Shown here: positions 1-9,472 of the stretch, piece by piece | Layout of the letters: each line of letters starts with the position of its first letter | Position numbering within the stretch: the first letter of the stretch is position 1 | NCBI GenBank assembly: GCA_965215475.1 | Contig: OZ244061.1 | Location: 3,286,001-3,350,000, forward strand | DNA from: Bin80 sp965215475 | GTDB taxonomy: Bacteria; Bacteroidota; Rhodothermia; Rhodothermales; Bin80 | DNA length: 64,000 nt | Direction: 5' to 3' | Notes under the pieces: generated by a model | The model's database searches: none | What the model was told of the DNA's origin: nothing | What the model saw: only the letters and a program-made list of their open reading frames with translations | Translations under genes and position numbers: made by a program

Positions 1-1003
1 TTCCCAATACTGGTTTGCCAGCCTGTGCAGCACGGACCAGAATGCCACTGGATCCGGCGTGTCGCTGATAAGGCAATAAAATGAGATCAGAGGCGGAAAA
101 CAGGTTAATCATTTCTTTATCAGATACAAATCGTAGCGCTTTTACGATCTGTACTCTAGATGTTTTTTTTAAAGTATCTAATCGCTCCATTAGTGCCATT
201 TGATCAGCAGGTGCTGCTAAGGCTCCCACTAACGCTAAGCACAGTTTAGCTTGGTTTTCGGAGGAGAGTAGGTGGATCCCATCCAACGTTTGAAGGATAC
301 CCTTTCGTTTGGCTAAGCTACCAAAAAACAATGCGAGTTTGCGTCTAGGTTCTACATTCCATCTGCGCCGCGTCTCCAATGGAGTGGTTGAAGGAGTCTC
401 TGGTTCAACGCCGTCTGGTAGCGAAAGAACATGCGCAGTTGAACAGCTGTATTCTTCCGCAAAGTAGGGATCTAGGCTGAAAAGATATTTAAAATGTGGA
501 TTGCGAAGAGCTGCGGCCAGAATAATACGTTTGCGCATATATCGCGCAAAATCACCGAGACTACTTTGAGGTCTGATCAGGTGCCTAGGACGTAGAAAAG
601 GTCGAAAATAGATCCCTGAAATTGAAACTGGATATTTGAATCTGAGCCCAAACGCGAGAGGAAGTTGAAACAAGTCATAATCTAAAAGCAGGCAGTGCGA
701 GGGTTTTAATTCGTTCAGAGAATTCTTCAGGATATTCCCCTGCATTAGAGCGGTCTTCACAGGGTTTCCTGATGGGGGACAAGGGGGCAGTTCCCAGATA
801 TTCATGCGTTCACACTCTTTGACTAGTTTAACTAGATCAGGATGCTTTTTTAAGAGCGCGGGCGTGATCATAATTGATAGGTGACCTTGAAATGTTCTGG
901 CACACCAATATTGCACAAGTTGCTTTACGTACTGGCCATGATGGCCACCTGCATTCAAGTCAAAAAAGACAACGTGTGGCGTGTTCATCTCTTGGCATGT
1001 CAT
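1..1003 (-). CDS. Glycosyltransferase, GT4-like (C-terminus cut by window edge)
   Basis: An uninterrupted minus-strand frame of 334 codons runs from ATG at 1003 (alternative ATG at 988) off the left edge. The N-terminus has a nucleotide-sugar-transferase style start, PHVVFFDLNAGGHHGQYV. The C-terminal half has the GT-B features of glycosyltransferase family 4: a strand followed by FGSLAKRKGI, then SASDLILLPYQ and a SSGILVRAAQAGKPVLG segment, which resembles the donor-site region of these enzymes. It is the most downstream gene of the minus-strand polysaccharide cluster that begins with the export gene at 6961, so it probably transfers a sugar onto a lipid-linked repeat unit. Donor and acceptor cannot be told from sequence. 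No clear ribosome binding site favours one start over the other. Confidence 0.8.
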   Translation of the reverse strand, partial: MTCQEMNTPHVVFFDLNAGGHHGQYVKQLVQYWCARTFQGHLSIMITPALLKKHPDLVKLVKECERMNIWELPPCPPSGNPVKTALMQGNILKNSLNELKPSHCLLLDYDLFQLPLAFGLRFKYPVSISGIYFRPFLRPRHLIRPQSSLGDFARYMRKRIILAAALRNPHFKYLFSLDPYFAEEYSCSTAHVLSLPDGVEPETPSTTPLETRRRWNVEPRRKLALFFGSLAKRKGILQTLDGIHLLSSENQAKLCLALVGALAAPADQMALMERLDTLKKTSRVQIVKALRFVSDKEMINLFSASDLILLPYQRHAGSSGILVRAAQAGKPVLG

Positions 1004-1335
1004 AGTGAGATAGATCTTATCCTCAAGGAGAAGATTGCAAAAGAGTCATCAGAATGAAATAATCTTAAAATTCCGAGGATCAATCTACTGATGGTTTCAG
1101 AGTTTATTGTATGGATTGTTTTTCAACGCAAAGGATTCTGCATATTCAATGGCTTGGATTAAACCATCAATCATTCTATGCAGTTATAGATGAAATTATG
1201 CATAATCGTATGTCTGGGATTTTCCTATTACGATGAATAGGGACAGTGAATACGAAGTTAGTGGGACAGTTGTTTTCAAAAAATAGTGACGCCGATATTT
1301 TGGGACGAAACGAGCCACATAGGTAATGGGGTGGT
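1004..1335. other. Intergenic stretch without a supported gene
   Basis: No frame here has coding character. The stretch contains two nearby GGGACAGT words (from 1240 and from about 1263). The first, GGGACAGTGAAT at 1240-1251, recurs at 61049-61060 beside the Gabija genes, which could mark debris of a shared mobile element. Confidence 0.5.
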
Positions 1336-2511
1336 TCATTTGAATGCCTGTTCAAGGACATGCTCAAACTGATCGGTGATTTTACCGATCTCAAACTTTT
1401 CATCCGCCCATTTTCTAGCACGTTCACCCATGACCTGACATAACTTTGGTTTATCAAGGAGCAATTGAGCTTTTTGAGCGAATCCAATTTGATCATTCGG
1501 ATCTACAATAAACCCGGCCCCGGAGTTCTCGATGATCCTTACTGCAAGATTTTCTTTGGGAATGGCTGCAAGAATGGGGCGGCCTGCACACAAACAAGTC
1601 AGGATTTTTGATGGGACGGAAAATTGTCCTGCATCTTCGGTAAGTAAAACCAGAAGAAGTCGTGCACTGGCATACATCGCAGGTAGTTGATCTGCCTCTT
1701 GGTAGGGTAAAACGGTTAGGTTATTGAGATTATACTTCGTAATTACTTTCGCAAGCCAATCTGCACCCATCCCCTGAGAAACGACTACAATTTGAGCACG
1801 GCTACCAATCTGTTGGGCAAGATGTAGCAGGATCGCAGGATTATGCTTCATACTTAATGTGCCTGCATAAAGTAGAATAGGGGTTGGATTGAGTTTATTT
1901 CTTTGCGGCCAAACTGAGGCATTGTCTTGAAATTCATCTAGAGTCCCCCAGTTTTCAATCACATAACAGCAATCAGGTGTAACCCCAAATTTCAGAAGGG
2001 TAGGAGTAAAATCCTCTGTGATTGAAATTATAGCCTCACTTCTTCGAAGTAACCGACCTTCAAGTGACTGAAAATAGCGGCCAATGATAGAAGAAAGAAG
2101 GGGGAATTTAGATTTCAGGACCTTTGAAGTTGCCAATCCAATTAAGTCCTGGAGCCAAAATACAAACGGAATATTGTTTTGTTTGCTGGATCTCAAGATA
2201 TATTCCTGTGCATTGAGAGGTGTATTTGCAGAGATTATAATATCCGGTTTAAAGTCCAGAATGATACGAGTAGCTAAACGTCCATATTCCCGTTCTTGAA
2301 TCCATCTCTGCATAAGGTTGTATTTATTAAGTGGGCGGGAAGTTTGAATAGGTAGGAGCGTGAAGTTGGCAGAACGGCCACATACATTATGAGGGGTTGT
2401 GACGAGGTTATCACAATAGGCATGCCCAACATCATATCCACGGTCTTGAAGAGCTTGACTCAGTGTAAGCGGGAAGGCGTACGCTCCGAAATCGTGTATC
2501 AATACTCGCAT
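1336..2511 (-). CDS. Glycosyltransferase family 4, WbuB/WcaI-like
   Basis: A 391-residue GT-B glycosyltransferase. The N-terminal Rossmann half begins MRVLIHDFGAYAF with a following LSQALQDRGYDVGH helix. The C-terminal half carries LLYAGTLSMKHNP, the VVVSQGMGADWL strand, QLPAMYASARLLLVLL and a FSVPSKILTCLCAGRPILA segment, which matches the donor-binding region of family 4 enzymes; the usual acidic residue before the second helix is followed by SVPSK. The closest type I recognise is the WbuB/WcaI group of exopolysaccharide and O-antigen amino-sugar transferases. It lies 93 bp after the O-antigen ligase-like gene on the same strand. The family is secure; the sugar transferred is not known. Confidence 0.85.
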   Translation of the reverse strand: MRVLIHDFGAYAFPLTLSQALQDRGYDVGHAYCDNLVTTPHNVCGRSANFTLLPIQTSRPLNKYNLMQRWIQEREYGRLATRIILDFKPDIIISANTPLNAQEYILRSSKQNNIPFVFWLQDLIGLATSKVLKSKFPLLSSIIGRYFQSLEGRLLRRSEAIISITEDFTPTLLKFGVTPDCCYVIENWGTLDEFQDNASVWPQRNKLNPTPILLYAGTLSMKHNPAILLHLAQQIGSRAQIVVVSQGMGADWLAKVITKYNLNNLTVLPYQEADQLPAMYASARLLLVLLTEDAGQFSVPSKILTCLCAGRPILAAIPKENLAVRIIENSGAGFIVDPNDQIGFAQKAQLLLDKPKLCQVMGERARKWADEKFEIGKITDQFEHVLEQAFK

Positions 2512-2604
2512 TGTTTACAGTTCAAAAGCATGATGCTCATCGTCATCAACCATGAATGATGGGTCTTCCCCTAGTTAATGCTCCAATCATACCTGGAATG
2601 TATT

Positions 2605-4044
2605 CTAGGTATGGCTTTGAGGTGCAACCAGTGGCTTTGATGATCTCTCACCGGTACCGACCGCCAATCCTGCTGCAACGGCGATGATGAACAACTGATT
2701 TTTTAGAAAAAATGGATTCGCAACCAAAGTGGTAATGGTTAATGCGATAAGGGGGATTGAAGCTGCCAATCCAGCCAAACGAGTCCAGTGATCTGCGGTA
2801 TTGCTCCGAAAGGCACGAAGTCCTAATTTAACCGTCGAATACCAGAAATACAACACCAATGCAAGGCCCCATATACCATATTTGTACCAGAGACCGAGAT
2901 ATCCATTATGTACAAACGAGTCTGTATCGGTTGATTGATGGACGATATCAAAAAAAACATAGGATACTCCAGGCCCATATCCGATCAACGGGTTTACAAT
3001 AATTTTTTCAAACACAGCACGGGTTTCTCGGAATCGATTCACGAGTGAGAGGTCTTGTGTAAATGCTGCAGCAATTGTACTAAAACGTTCCGTAATTCCC
3101 TCAATAATCACATTCAGAAATGGGCCAAGCAGAACGTATCCGATACCAAGGATCAAGATGCTTACAATGGTACCAGTTGTCAATATTTTAATTCGTTCTG
3201 GAGCACGGGCAAGTAGAAAGAGGACGAACATTCCGAGCATAGATGCCAGCCAAGCTCCTCGGGCTTGTGTGATAATCAATGCGGAAAATGTAAATGCAAC
3301 CGCACTTACGGAAAGTAGTAGTGAAATGGGGTTCCGGGCATAAACCAACAGGGTTAAGCTCATGAGTGAACCAATTGTGAGAAGTGCATCATTCACAACC
3401 ACCCTTGCTCCAGAGATATGCGATAAATGTGTAGCAGTTGATATTTCCGATACATATTCAAATGCATTTATAATTGCCACGACAACGCTCATAAGAACTA
3501 CAGTCGTGAGCATGAACTTTGGTCCTGTCCGATCATGCAGCACCGTGTGTTTAACAGGGAAGTAGATCAGTAGCATGGAGAGTGAAATCAACTCGCTAAA
3601 TGCAACCGAAAAATCCCCATGGAAGAAAAAGGTCAGGACCAACGTGATCGGAAGTAACCCCAAGAACAGTGCTAGTGCTAAATCTGTTTTTCCGGTTAAG
3701 ATTACAGATGAGTCAGACATCCAATGGCGTAAAAACCACGCCATGAGGAATGTATAGAGGTAGGCTGCATAGGCAACCTCTAGTAATTGGAAACCCTCTT
3801 CATTGGAGGCTACAAGAACGAATCCTAAAATTACTAGCATCAAATTGAAGCGGGGCTTTGTGAGGAAAAATCCCACTGCAATCATCCCCAGAACTGCTGC
3901 GGGGAATGCAATTAAGTATGGAATCGTTGCTATACCGGCAAGGGCAAAAGTTAGTCCTAGCCCGACAATGAGCCCCGTGAGGATCAAGGCATTTCCGGTA
4001 CGATAGATTCTGAGTGGGGAGAGTTGAATCCCAACTTGCTGCAT
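2605..4044 (-). CDS. O-antigen ligase/polymerase family membrane protein
   Basis: A 479-residue integral membrane protein with about ten or more hydrophobic helices, spread from about residue 18 to 465. A large periplasmic-type loop lies near residues 310-380, containing NRFRETRAVFEKIIVNPLIG and GPGVS, and then DSFVHNGYLGLWYKYGIWG. The arginine-rich segment and the H-N-x-x-L motif in the last large loop are typical of the Wzy_C/WaaL/O-antigen ligase superfamily, which joins or polymerises undecaprenyl-linked glycan in the periplasm. It sits between a Wzz-like gene 35 bp upstream and glycosyltransferase genes, so a role in polymerising or ligating the exopolysaccharide is likely. Sequence alone does not separate polymerase from ligase. 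Confidence 0.8.
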   Translation of the reverse strand: MQQVGIQLSPLRIYRTGNALILTGLIVGLGLTFALAGIATIPYLIAFPAAVLGMIAVGFFLTKPRFNLMLVILGFVLVASNEEGFQLLEVAYAAYLYTFLMAWFLRHWMSDSSVILTGKTDLALALFLGLLPITLVLTFFFHGDFSVAFSELISLSMLLIYFPVKHTVLHDRTGPKFMLTTVVLMSVVVAIINAFEYVSEISTATHLSHISGARVVVNDALLTIGSLMSLTLLVYARNPISLLLSVSAVAFTFSALIITQARGAWLASMLGMFVLFLLARAPERIKILTTGTIVSILILGIGYVLLGPFLNVIIEGITERFSTIAAAFTQDLSLVNRFRETRAVFEKIIVNPLIGYGPGVSYVFFDIVHQSTDTDSFVHNGYLGLWYKYGIWGLALVLYFWYSTVKLGLRAFRSNTADHWTRLAGLAASIPLIALTITTLVANPFFLKNQLFIIAVAAGLAVGTGERSSKPLVAPQSHT

Positions 4045-4079
4045 TACATGCTCCTTCTACGAGATTCGGATAGAACTCC

Positions 4080-5246
4080 TTATACGGTTCGAACGGGGGC
4101 CAGCTTTGAAGCGATCAGAGCATGATTGTCTTTCCACCAAGCAATCAAGAGCACGTAAAGTATTGAGAGTAGGAAGCCCGAAAATGCACTAACAACACAA
4201 ATTGCAGCACGCCATGGGCGGGCTTTCACCATGGGTATGGCAGCTGAATCAAGTACTTGTACAGATTCTGCTGCACGTTCCTCACTCAGGTAAGCCTCTT
4301 CCAGTACTGGACGCGCAAATTCTAACAGAGTTGTTAAGATTACGAATTCTTTTTGTAGTTCAGCAAACTTGTATGCAACACTCGGAAGACTGTCCTGCGA
4401 CACCGGCATAAGACGCTCTTGGCCCTCCAATGCTAGATTATAGGATTCCCTTGCTCGCTCGACCGCTTGCCGCGCTGCACGAGCCTGAGAATGGTTCGGG
4501 CCATAGAGGGACTGTAGATTTTCGAACTCAAGTTCAGCCAGGAAAATCTGAGAGCGCCATTCAGTAAGCCCCTCCATAAAGGCAGCTCCTTGGGCTGGCA
4601 GATCAATCACTCCAGTTTCCTGCTGAAGTGTACGGATTGCCGATAAAACTGTTTTTAGGCTGTCTTCCATTTCCTGGTAACGGCTTTCGACCGTGAGACG
4701 GAAGGATCTGGCGGTTTCTGTAGATAGATCAATCCCGACCTCATTTAATCGTGAAGCAAAGAAATTCGCCATTTCGGCTGCCCTTTCAGGCTCTTTATCA
4801 TATACCTGGACAGCAAGATAGTTGTATTCGTTGTCTATGACGAATTCAATATTTCCTTCTAACTCTTCAATCGCGTACTCCATAGGAGCTTCGCTGTCGG
4901 CTAGGTCATATACCTCAATGAGGTTAAATTCTTCGATGACGCTTTGTTTTACATTACGGCTATCCAAGATGGCAAGTTCTTGCTGATAGTCACTGACCAG
5001 TCCTCCAAGAAGAGAAGAGGCACTACTACTGATACGACCACTGATTACACTGGAAAGCAAGCCGGAAGATGTTTGTCCAGGGATCAGAAGTCGTGTTTCT
5101 GCCATATACCAGTTTGAAAGGAAAAGGCTAATAATTACTGCCGTGATACCAGTAAAGGCTGTGACTCCAACGACAAACCAGCGTCGAGCCAGGATGGTCC
5201 GGACCAAAGACCAAATAATGTCGGATGTTTTGGAATTGGTCATCAT
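4080..5246 (-). CDS. Wzz/Wzc-type polysaccharide chain-length determinant (no kinase domain)
   Basis: A 388-residue inner-membrane protein with a TM helix near residues 22-47 and another near residues 348-370. The long periplasmic region between them is helical, including a segment about 190-260 with coiled-coil character. This is the Wzz architecture of polysaccharide co-polymerases, which control chain length. There is no Walker motif, so it lacks the tyrosine kinase part of Wzc. Two ATG codons stand side by side at the start. The first overlaps the stop codon of the upstream SLBB export gene (4-bp ATGA-type overlap), which implies translational coupling and a shared machine spanning both membranes. 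Confidence 0.85.
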   Translation of the reverse strand: MMTNSKTSDIIWSLVRTILARRWFVVGVTAFTGITAVIISLFLSNWYMAETRLLIPGQTSSGLLSSVISGRISSSASSLLGGLVSDYQQELAILDSRNVKQSVIEEFNLIEVYDLADSEAPMEYAIEELEGNIEFVIDNEYNYLAVQVYDKEPERAAEMANFFASRLNEVGIDLSTETARSFRLTVESRYQEMEDSLKTVLSAIRTLQQETGVIDLPAQGAAFMEGLTEWRSQIFLAELEFENLQSLYGPNHSQARAARQAVERARESYNLALEGQERLMPVSQDSLPSVAYKFAELQKEFVILTTLLEFARPVLEEAYLSEERAAESVQVLDSAAIPMVKARPWRAAICVVSAFSGFLLSILYVLLIAWWKDNHALIASKLAPVRTV

Positions 5247-6961
5247 CGCAGCAGAGCAATAATGGTTGCAGTCACACCAGTGGCCGCCGACAGGCTTGTC
5301 ACAAAAACTTGGAATCGTTGGAGTCGGGCTTGACGTGTACTCAGTGCAAGTTGCTCCAGCCAGTCAACGAAGATCGTGTCACCGGGATGGATCGGTTCAT
5401 TCAGACCTTTGCGCACAGTTCCACTACTTCCATCAAAAATGTATACATCTTCCGCTCCAGGGCCCAGTCCACCAGCACGCTCCACATAATACCTAGCAGT
5501 CATTCCGGAGACAAAAGTGACATATCCAGGTTGCGGGACATGCCCGGAAACATAGATGGTCCCTTCATCACGTGGGAAGACGAGACGATCGCCATCGTAA
5601 AGCACGATGTCATCGCTACTACCAGCCAATGCCCCGGCAATGTCAACGGCTACCTGATTACCAATTTCTCCGGAAAATGAGCGCTGGAATCCTTCAGTGA
5701 AGGATTGAACGGCTCGGTTTCCACTCAGGGGTTGGGCGCGCACGGTAGGGATAGTGGCATCAGGGACTTGGACTAATTTATCTACACTCGTACGCTCTAG
5801 GATCGCTGCATTCGGATTGGCTCCTTCCCTCAAGCCCCCTGCTAATTCCACCAATTGTCTCAGTGTAGTTACACCACCTTCAATGCGATATTCCCCTGGG
5901 TACGTAACCCATCCCTCAATGCTGGCATTAGCGGTTTCCCGCTCATAAACAGTAATATGGTCCCCAGGCATCAACGAATGGGTCGAGATGGAATCCTCCT
6001 GTAAACTTCCAATATTCTGGTCAAGTATGGAGTGATGCTGTTCATCACTCCAACGCATTACACGAAACCTGACCGTTGGATCAAGAGGTCGCCCTCCGGT
6101 CGCAAGATCAAGAACACCCCAGACAGTATCGTCTGGACGCCAATCATATAATCCAGGCCAGGCTACGTCGCCAGATACACGGATCCCTTCATGAACAACA
6201 TGATACGCAGGGACATTGATACGATCTCCATCTCGCAAGACGGGATTATGATCTGTACTCCCAGTGGTTTGGTAGCGGGTGAAATCGACCAACTCTTCCG
6301 TTCCGTCAATGTGCTGTACGCGAACATTTCGGAATGCTGGCTGATACACATTATTAATCTTGGGACGGAACATGCGCTCAGGCATTCCAATGTTAACTTC
6401 AACATCTTCAATGGTTTGCCTCGTCGTAACCACGCCAGTCAAAAACGATTGTTGGATTACATCACTGACACGTGAGACAGGAAGTACAAGAAAACGGCCC
6501 GTTCGTGCAACTGTACCCGTAACATGGACGAAAAAACTTCGCGCCTGGACAAGAGAAATACTCACAGGTGCATTCGAAAATCGAGATTCAAGTAGTGCAA
6601 TGGCATCCTGTTCAACTTCAGCCAAAGATCGACCGCTGGCATGCAGGAGACCGACTTCAGGCAGTAAAAGTGTGCCGGAGACGGAGACGGTTATTGGGAG
6701 CTCAGTCGGAATCACGCCGCCAATCATTACATTGAAAATATCCCCCGGACCAACGAAATATTCGTTCGGATCCACTGCACCCTCTAAAGCCAAGAGCCCT
6801 GATTGCCCAGCCTGACTGAGCATTGCCCTCCGCATTTGCTCTTGAGGATTACTGTCTGAATTCACAATCAGAGCATTATTATTAGAGAACTGAGCACTGA
6901 TAGGAGGGGCAGACGAAAAAAGAAAAAAAGCAGTAGCTAAAAAAGCAACTAGCCTGAACAT
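5243..6961 (-). CDS. Polysaccharide export protein, SLBB domains (Wza-like)
   Basis: A 572-residue exported protein; the ATG at 6961 is preferred to a TTG two codons upstream. An N-terminal signal peptide (FRLVAFLATAFFLFSSAPPISA) is followed by a polysaccharide export domain starting NEYFVGPGDIFNVMIGG at about residue 68. Several SLBB beta-grasp repeats follow: VSGDVAWPGLYDW, IEGWVTYPGEYRI and VSGHVPQPGYVTF, each ahead of an AGG-like turn. A C-terminal hydrophobic segment (FVTSLSAATGVTATIIALL) may be the outer-membrane helix seen in Wza-type translocons. No lipobox cysteine follows the signal peptide. It is the first gene of the minus-strand cluster and overlaps the chain-length gene by 4 bp. 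Role: outer-membrane channel for exopolysaccharide. Confidence 0.9.
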   Translation of the reverse strand: MFRLVAFLATAFFLFSSAPPISAQFSNNNALIVNSDSNPQEQMRRAMLSQAGQSGLLALEGAVDPNEYFVGPGDIFNVMIGGVIPTELPITVSVSGTLLLPEVGLLHASGRSLAEVEQDAIALLESRFSNAPVSISLVQARSFFVHVTGTVARTGRFLVLPVSRVSDVIQQSFLTGVVTTRQTIEDVEVNIGMPERMFRPKINNVYQPAFRNVRVQHIDGTEELVDFTRYQTTGSTDHNPVLRDGDRINVPAYHVVHEGIRVSGDVAWPGLYDWRPDDTVWGVLDLATGGRPLDPTVRFRVMRWSDEQHHSILDQNIGSLQEDSISTHSLMPGDHITVYERETANASIEGWVTYPGEYRIEGGVTTLRQLVELAGGLREGANPNAAILERTSVDKLVQVPDATIPTVRAQPLSGNRAVQSFTEGFQRSFSGEIGNQVAVDIAGALAGSSDDIVLYDGDRLVFPRDEGTIYVSGHVPQPGYVTFVSGMTARYYVERAGGLGPGAEDVYIFDGSSGTVRKGLNEPIHPGDTIFVDWLEQLALSTRQARLQRFQVFVTSLSAATGVTATIIALLR

Positions 6962-7230
6962 CGGCAAAAAAAATTAATATGACAAGTAGATACGAAGTAG
7001 CCGATGTACCGATAGAGAGGAGAGGATCTTGTAGGAAATGACAGAGTCCAACGGTGTACTGTCAGTCATGTTTCCAAACGATTTTTTCAGAACTTCTATT
7101 TTATGCCTCTGATGGATATTCGGGTTCCTATTTTGAGCATGCAATGAGTTGATAACTAAAGAATATGAAGAATAGTTCTTGATTTCCTCTGAGTCGTATC
7201 AATAAAAAACATCAAACCAGTTAAATTGTT

Positions 7231-8142
7231 ATGAAACGAGGTATTTCCAAGATTGGGGAATACATCACGAAATACCAAACACACGAATCAACGTTAGGAA
7301 AGGTGGTATTTGAAAGTGCTCCAGCCAAGATCAATCTTGGTCTCCACATAGTACGTAGGCGGGGGGACGGATACCATGATCTGGCAACGGTGTTTCATCC
7401 AATTGGATGGGCTGACAGGATTACTGTCAATCCTGCAGAGAAAATTAGTTTGACCTGTACAGATAATATGCTTTCCTGCGGGGAAGACAACTTAATTGTA
7501 CGCGCAGCGAGGCTTTTGCGCGAAGCCTCGAGTATCAATCAGGGAGCTTCGTTCCATCTGAAAAAAAATCTTCCATACGGTGCAGGGCTTGGAGGCGGGT
7601 CAAGTGATGCTGCTACGGCACTTCTCATGTTGTGCAATCTTTGGGGATTAGACAGTGCAGCCCTTGACCTGGATTCACTCGCATTGAAGATCGGTTCAGA
7701 TGTACCATTCTTTTTGCATGGATACACCGCATATGCAGAGGGAAGAGGAGAACGGTTGACTCCCATAACTGACTATGTTTTTCCGTTCAGCTTAGCGATC
7801 ATCGTACCCCCCATTCATATTTCTACGGCATGGGCATTTCAGCACGTAAATGTATCTGATTTAAATCGTACAAACCTGATTGAAGTGGTTCGGTCCAATG
7901 ACTTAGATCGCTGGAGACGTGAATTAAGCAATGATTTTGAAGAGCCAGTGTTTTCTAGGTGGTCGGCAATTCAAGAAGTCAAGTCTTTACTGCTACGCGG
8001 TGGGGCAGGGTTTGCATCTCTTACTGGAACAGGCGCGGGGGTGTATGGGGTATTCGAGAGAATAGAAGACGCTATGGAGGTGACGAAAGAAGCGGCATCG
8101 AAAGGATATGCCACATGGTATCAGGCTGAAATGAGTGTTTAA
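7231..8142 (+). CDS. ispE: 4-diphosphocytidyl-2-C-methyl-D-erythritol kinase
   Basis: A GHMP-family kinase of the MEP isoprenoid pathway that phosphorylates the 2-hydroxyl of CDP-methylerythritol. Characteristic segments are APAKINLGLHIVRRRGDGYH near the start, the ATP-binding glycine loop PYGAGLGGGSSDAA at about residue 114, the KIGSDVPFFLHG motif at about 153, and the C-terminal GGAGFASLTGTGAGVYG loop. At 303 residues from ATG 7231 it has about 28 extra N-terminal residues before the conserved core. A GTG at 7303 lies directly after AGGAAAG but the spacing is too short to be convincing, so the ATG start is kept with some doubt. It is transcribed alone, divergent from the polysaccharide cluster. 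ispG of the same pathway is at 13398-14483. Confidence 0.95.
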   Translation: MKRGISKIGEYITKYQTHESTLGKVVFESAPAKINLGLHIVRRRGDGYHDLATVFHPIGWADRITVNPAEKISLTCTDNMLSCGEDNLIVRAARLLREASSINQGASFHLKKNLPYGAGLGGGSSDAATALLMLCNLWGLDSAALDLDSLALKIGSDVPFFLHGYTAYAEGRGERLTPITDYVFPFSLAIIVPPIHISTAWAFQHVNVSDLNRTNLIEVVRSNDLDRWRRELSNDFEEPVFSRWSAIQEVKSLLLRGGAGFASLTGTGAGVYGVFERIEDAMEVTKEAASKGYATWYQAEMSV

Positions 8143-8941
8143 GATAATCGTATCCATACGAAAATCCCATATCCCCAGCGCCTAAGCGATCCTGCAGCTC
8201 ATGGTCTGGTGCAGTAGGATGGGCGATGGATTGCATCTCTGCCGTGAGATCTATGCAGCTTGGGGAAGTGCTGTATCCTGTGTAGTTTTCCAGTGTTGAG
8301 GTAGCAGAATATACCTCTCTTCTTGGGCCGCCGTATGGATACAGATAATCTACTCAAAAGATGGCAAAGTTGAATTTTTCCCACTATACAGCTAACAGGC
8401 GTAATGGATGATCGTACTGTGTAGTGATCATTAGGGGCCTTCATCAGATCTCACTTTTGGATGGAATGAAGCCTCCAATCGTCCAAGATCAGGAGACCCA
8501 TAGCGAGTTGTTTCATGATCATGAGATACGAACTTTTGAGCGAATTCCCAACTTTTTCTTTGGCTATCTGTAGGTGATTATAAGAACCAAGAGAGTCGGG
8601 TATGGCGAAAGTTGAAGTCTATGAGACAGGTTTTATGTATCCATTCACAGGCGATAGAGCTTTGGTTAATCCCCACGGAATCCGTAATGATCACATTCTG
8701 TCGGAGACGGATTCATTGATATTGATATGATATGTAGTCAAGTGGAGCAGGGTGCATTTTTGTCTATACCGCCCACTTTATCATGAATTTCCGTATACCA
8801 CATAAATATATGGAGGTAAAGAACATGGCTCAACCTCAACACCCTTATCCTTAGCTGGAACCTATTTTCCGGTGCCACAACGAGTTCACTCGGGGTATGG
8901 TATCGTTGCAGTTCAGACGCGTTTTAAATTGGGCGGTTTGG
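8143..8941. other. 800-bp gene-poor stretch with a terminator-like hairpin at its start
   Basis: No convincing frame was found on either strand; short frames are interrupted and look like decayed or random sequence. Just after the ispE stop, 8148-8167 reads TCGTATCCATACGAAAATCC, a 6-bp stem with a tight loop that could act as a weak terminator. The same 20-mer with one change recurs at 35248-35267 in another long gene-free gap, suggesting a dispersed repeat or remnants of one element. Confidence 0.5.
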
Positions 8942-9472
8942 TCACGGAGCAGATATAGGTGGGGTAGGCGATGGCTGAACCTCTTCTTGCATTAGGATTC
9001 CTTCTCTGCCACGTACATGAACCACGAGTCCTTGAACTTGTCCATTCAGTATGTATACCTTACGGGACAAGTCGACAACTTGAGCATTCATTATTTTCTG
9101 CTCCGCTTCAACTTTTTCTATGGAAGCAGTAAGCCTAGCCTCAACTCTGTTAAGACTGGTTTTAACTTCGTCAATCCTACCGTTAAGACTGGTTTTAACT
9201 TCGTCAATCCTACCGTTAAGACTGGTTTTAACTTCGTCAATCCTACCGTTAAGACTGATTTTAGCTTCGTCAATCCTACCGTTAAGACTGATTTTAGCTT
9301 CGTCAATGGAAGCGGTAAGTCTAGTCTCCGTCCTGTCAATTCTAATATTCGTTTGTTCGATGGAGCGGGCAAGCCTCCGGGATGACAGTGAAACAATACT
9401 GATCAAGGACCCAATGATCAAAAAAACCGAAGTTCCTGAGGCAATGTAAAGATCAAGCGTAGACACTTCCAT
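8942..9472 (-). CDS. Membrane-anchored coiled-coil protein with 11-residue tandem repeats
   Basis: A 176-residue protein of unknown function. One N-terminal hydrophobic helix (about residues 8-29, IASGTSVFLIIGSLISIVSL) is followed by a coiled coil built from near-perfect 11-residue units of the form IDEVKTSLNGR, preceded by related TRLTASIDEAK segments and followed by RVEARLTASIEKVEAEQK. The tail is proline-rich (QPSPTPPISAP). An 11-residue period fits a hendecad, almost straight coiled coil. The repeats are encoded by identical or nearly identical 33-bp units, so several other frames are also open and should be ignored. The gene stands alone between two long gene-poor gaps. It is probably a membrane-tethered rod; I do not recognise a named family. 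Confidence 0.65.
   Translation of the reverse strand: MEVSTLDLYIASGTSVFLIIGSLISIVSLSSRRLARSIEQTNIRIDRTETRLTASIDEAKISLNGRIDEAKISLNGRIDEVKTSLNGRIDEVKTSLNGRIDEVKTSLNRVEARLTASIEKVEAEQKIMNAQVVDLSRKVYILNGQVQGLVVHVRGREGILMQEEVQPSPTPPISAP
9148..9312. repeat. 33-bp tandem repeat, five units
   Basis: Five consecutive 33-bp units start at 9148, 9181, 9214, 9247 and 9280. Units 1-3 are the same except for one base at the start of unit 1. Units 4 and 5 share two substitutions (CTGATTTTAGCT for CTGGTTTTAACT), and unit 5 diverges in its last bases. The period is a multiple of three, so copy-number change keeps the coiled-coil reading frame. There are no unique spacers, so this is not a CRISPR array. Confidence 0.95.

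Noticed and set aside
9148..9312. CRISPR array
   Set aside because: The units are directly adjacent, with no spacers, and are translated as protein repeats.
9017..9449. Other open frames on both strands across the 33-bp repeats
   Set aside because: The repeat length is a multiple of three with no stop codons in several frames, so shadow frames are expected. Only the minus frame with a TM helix and a coiled coil is believable.
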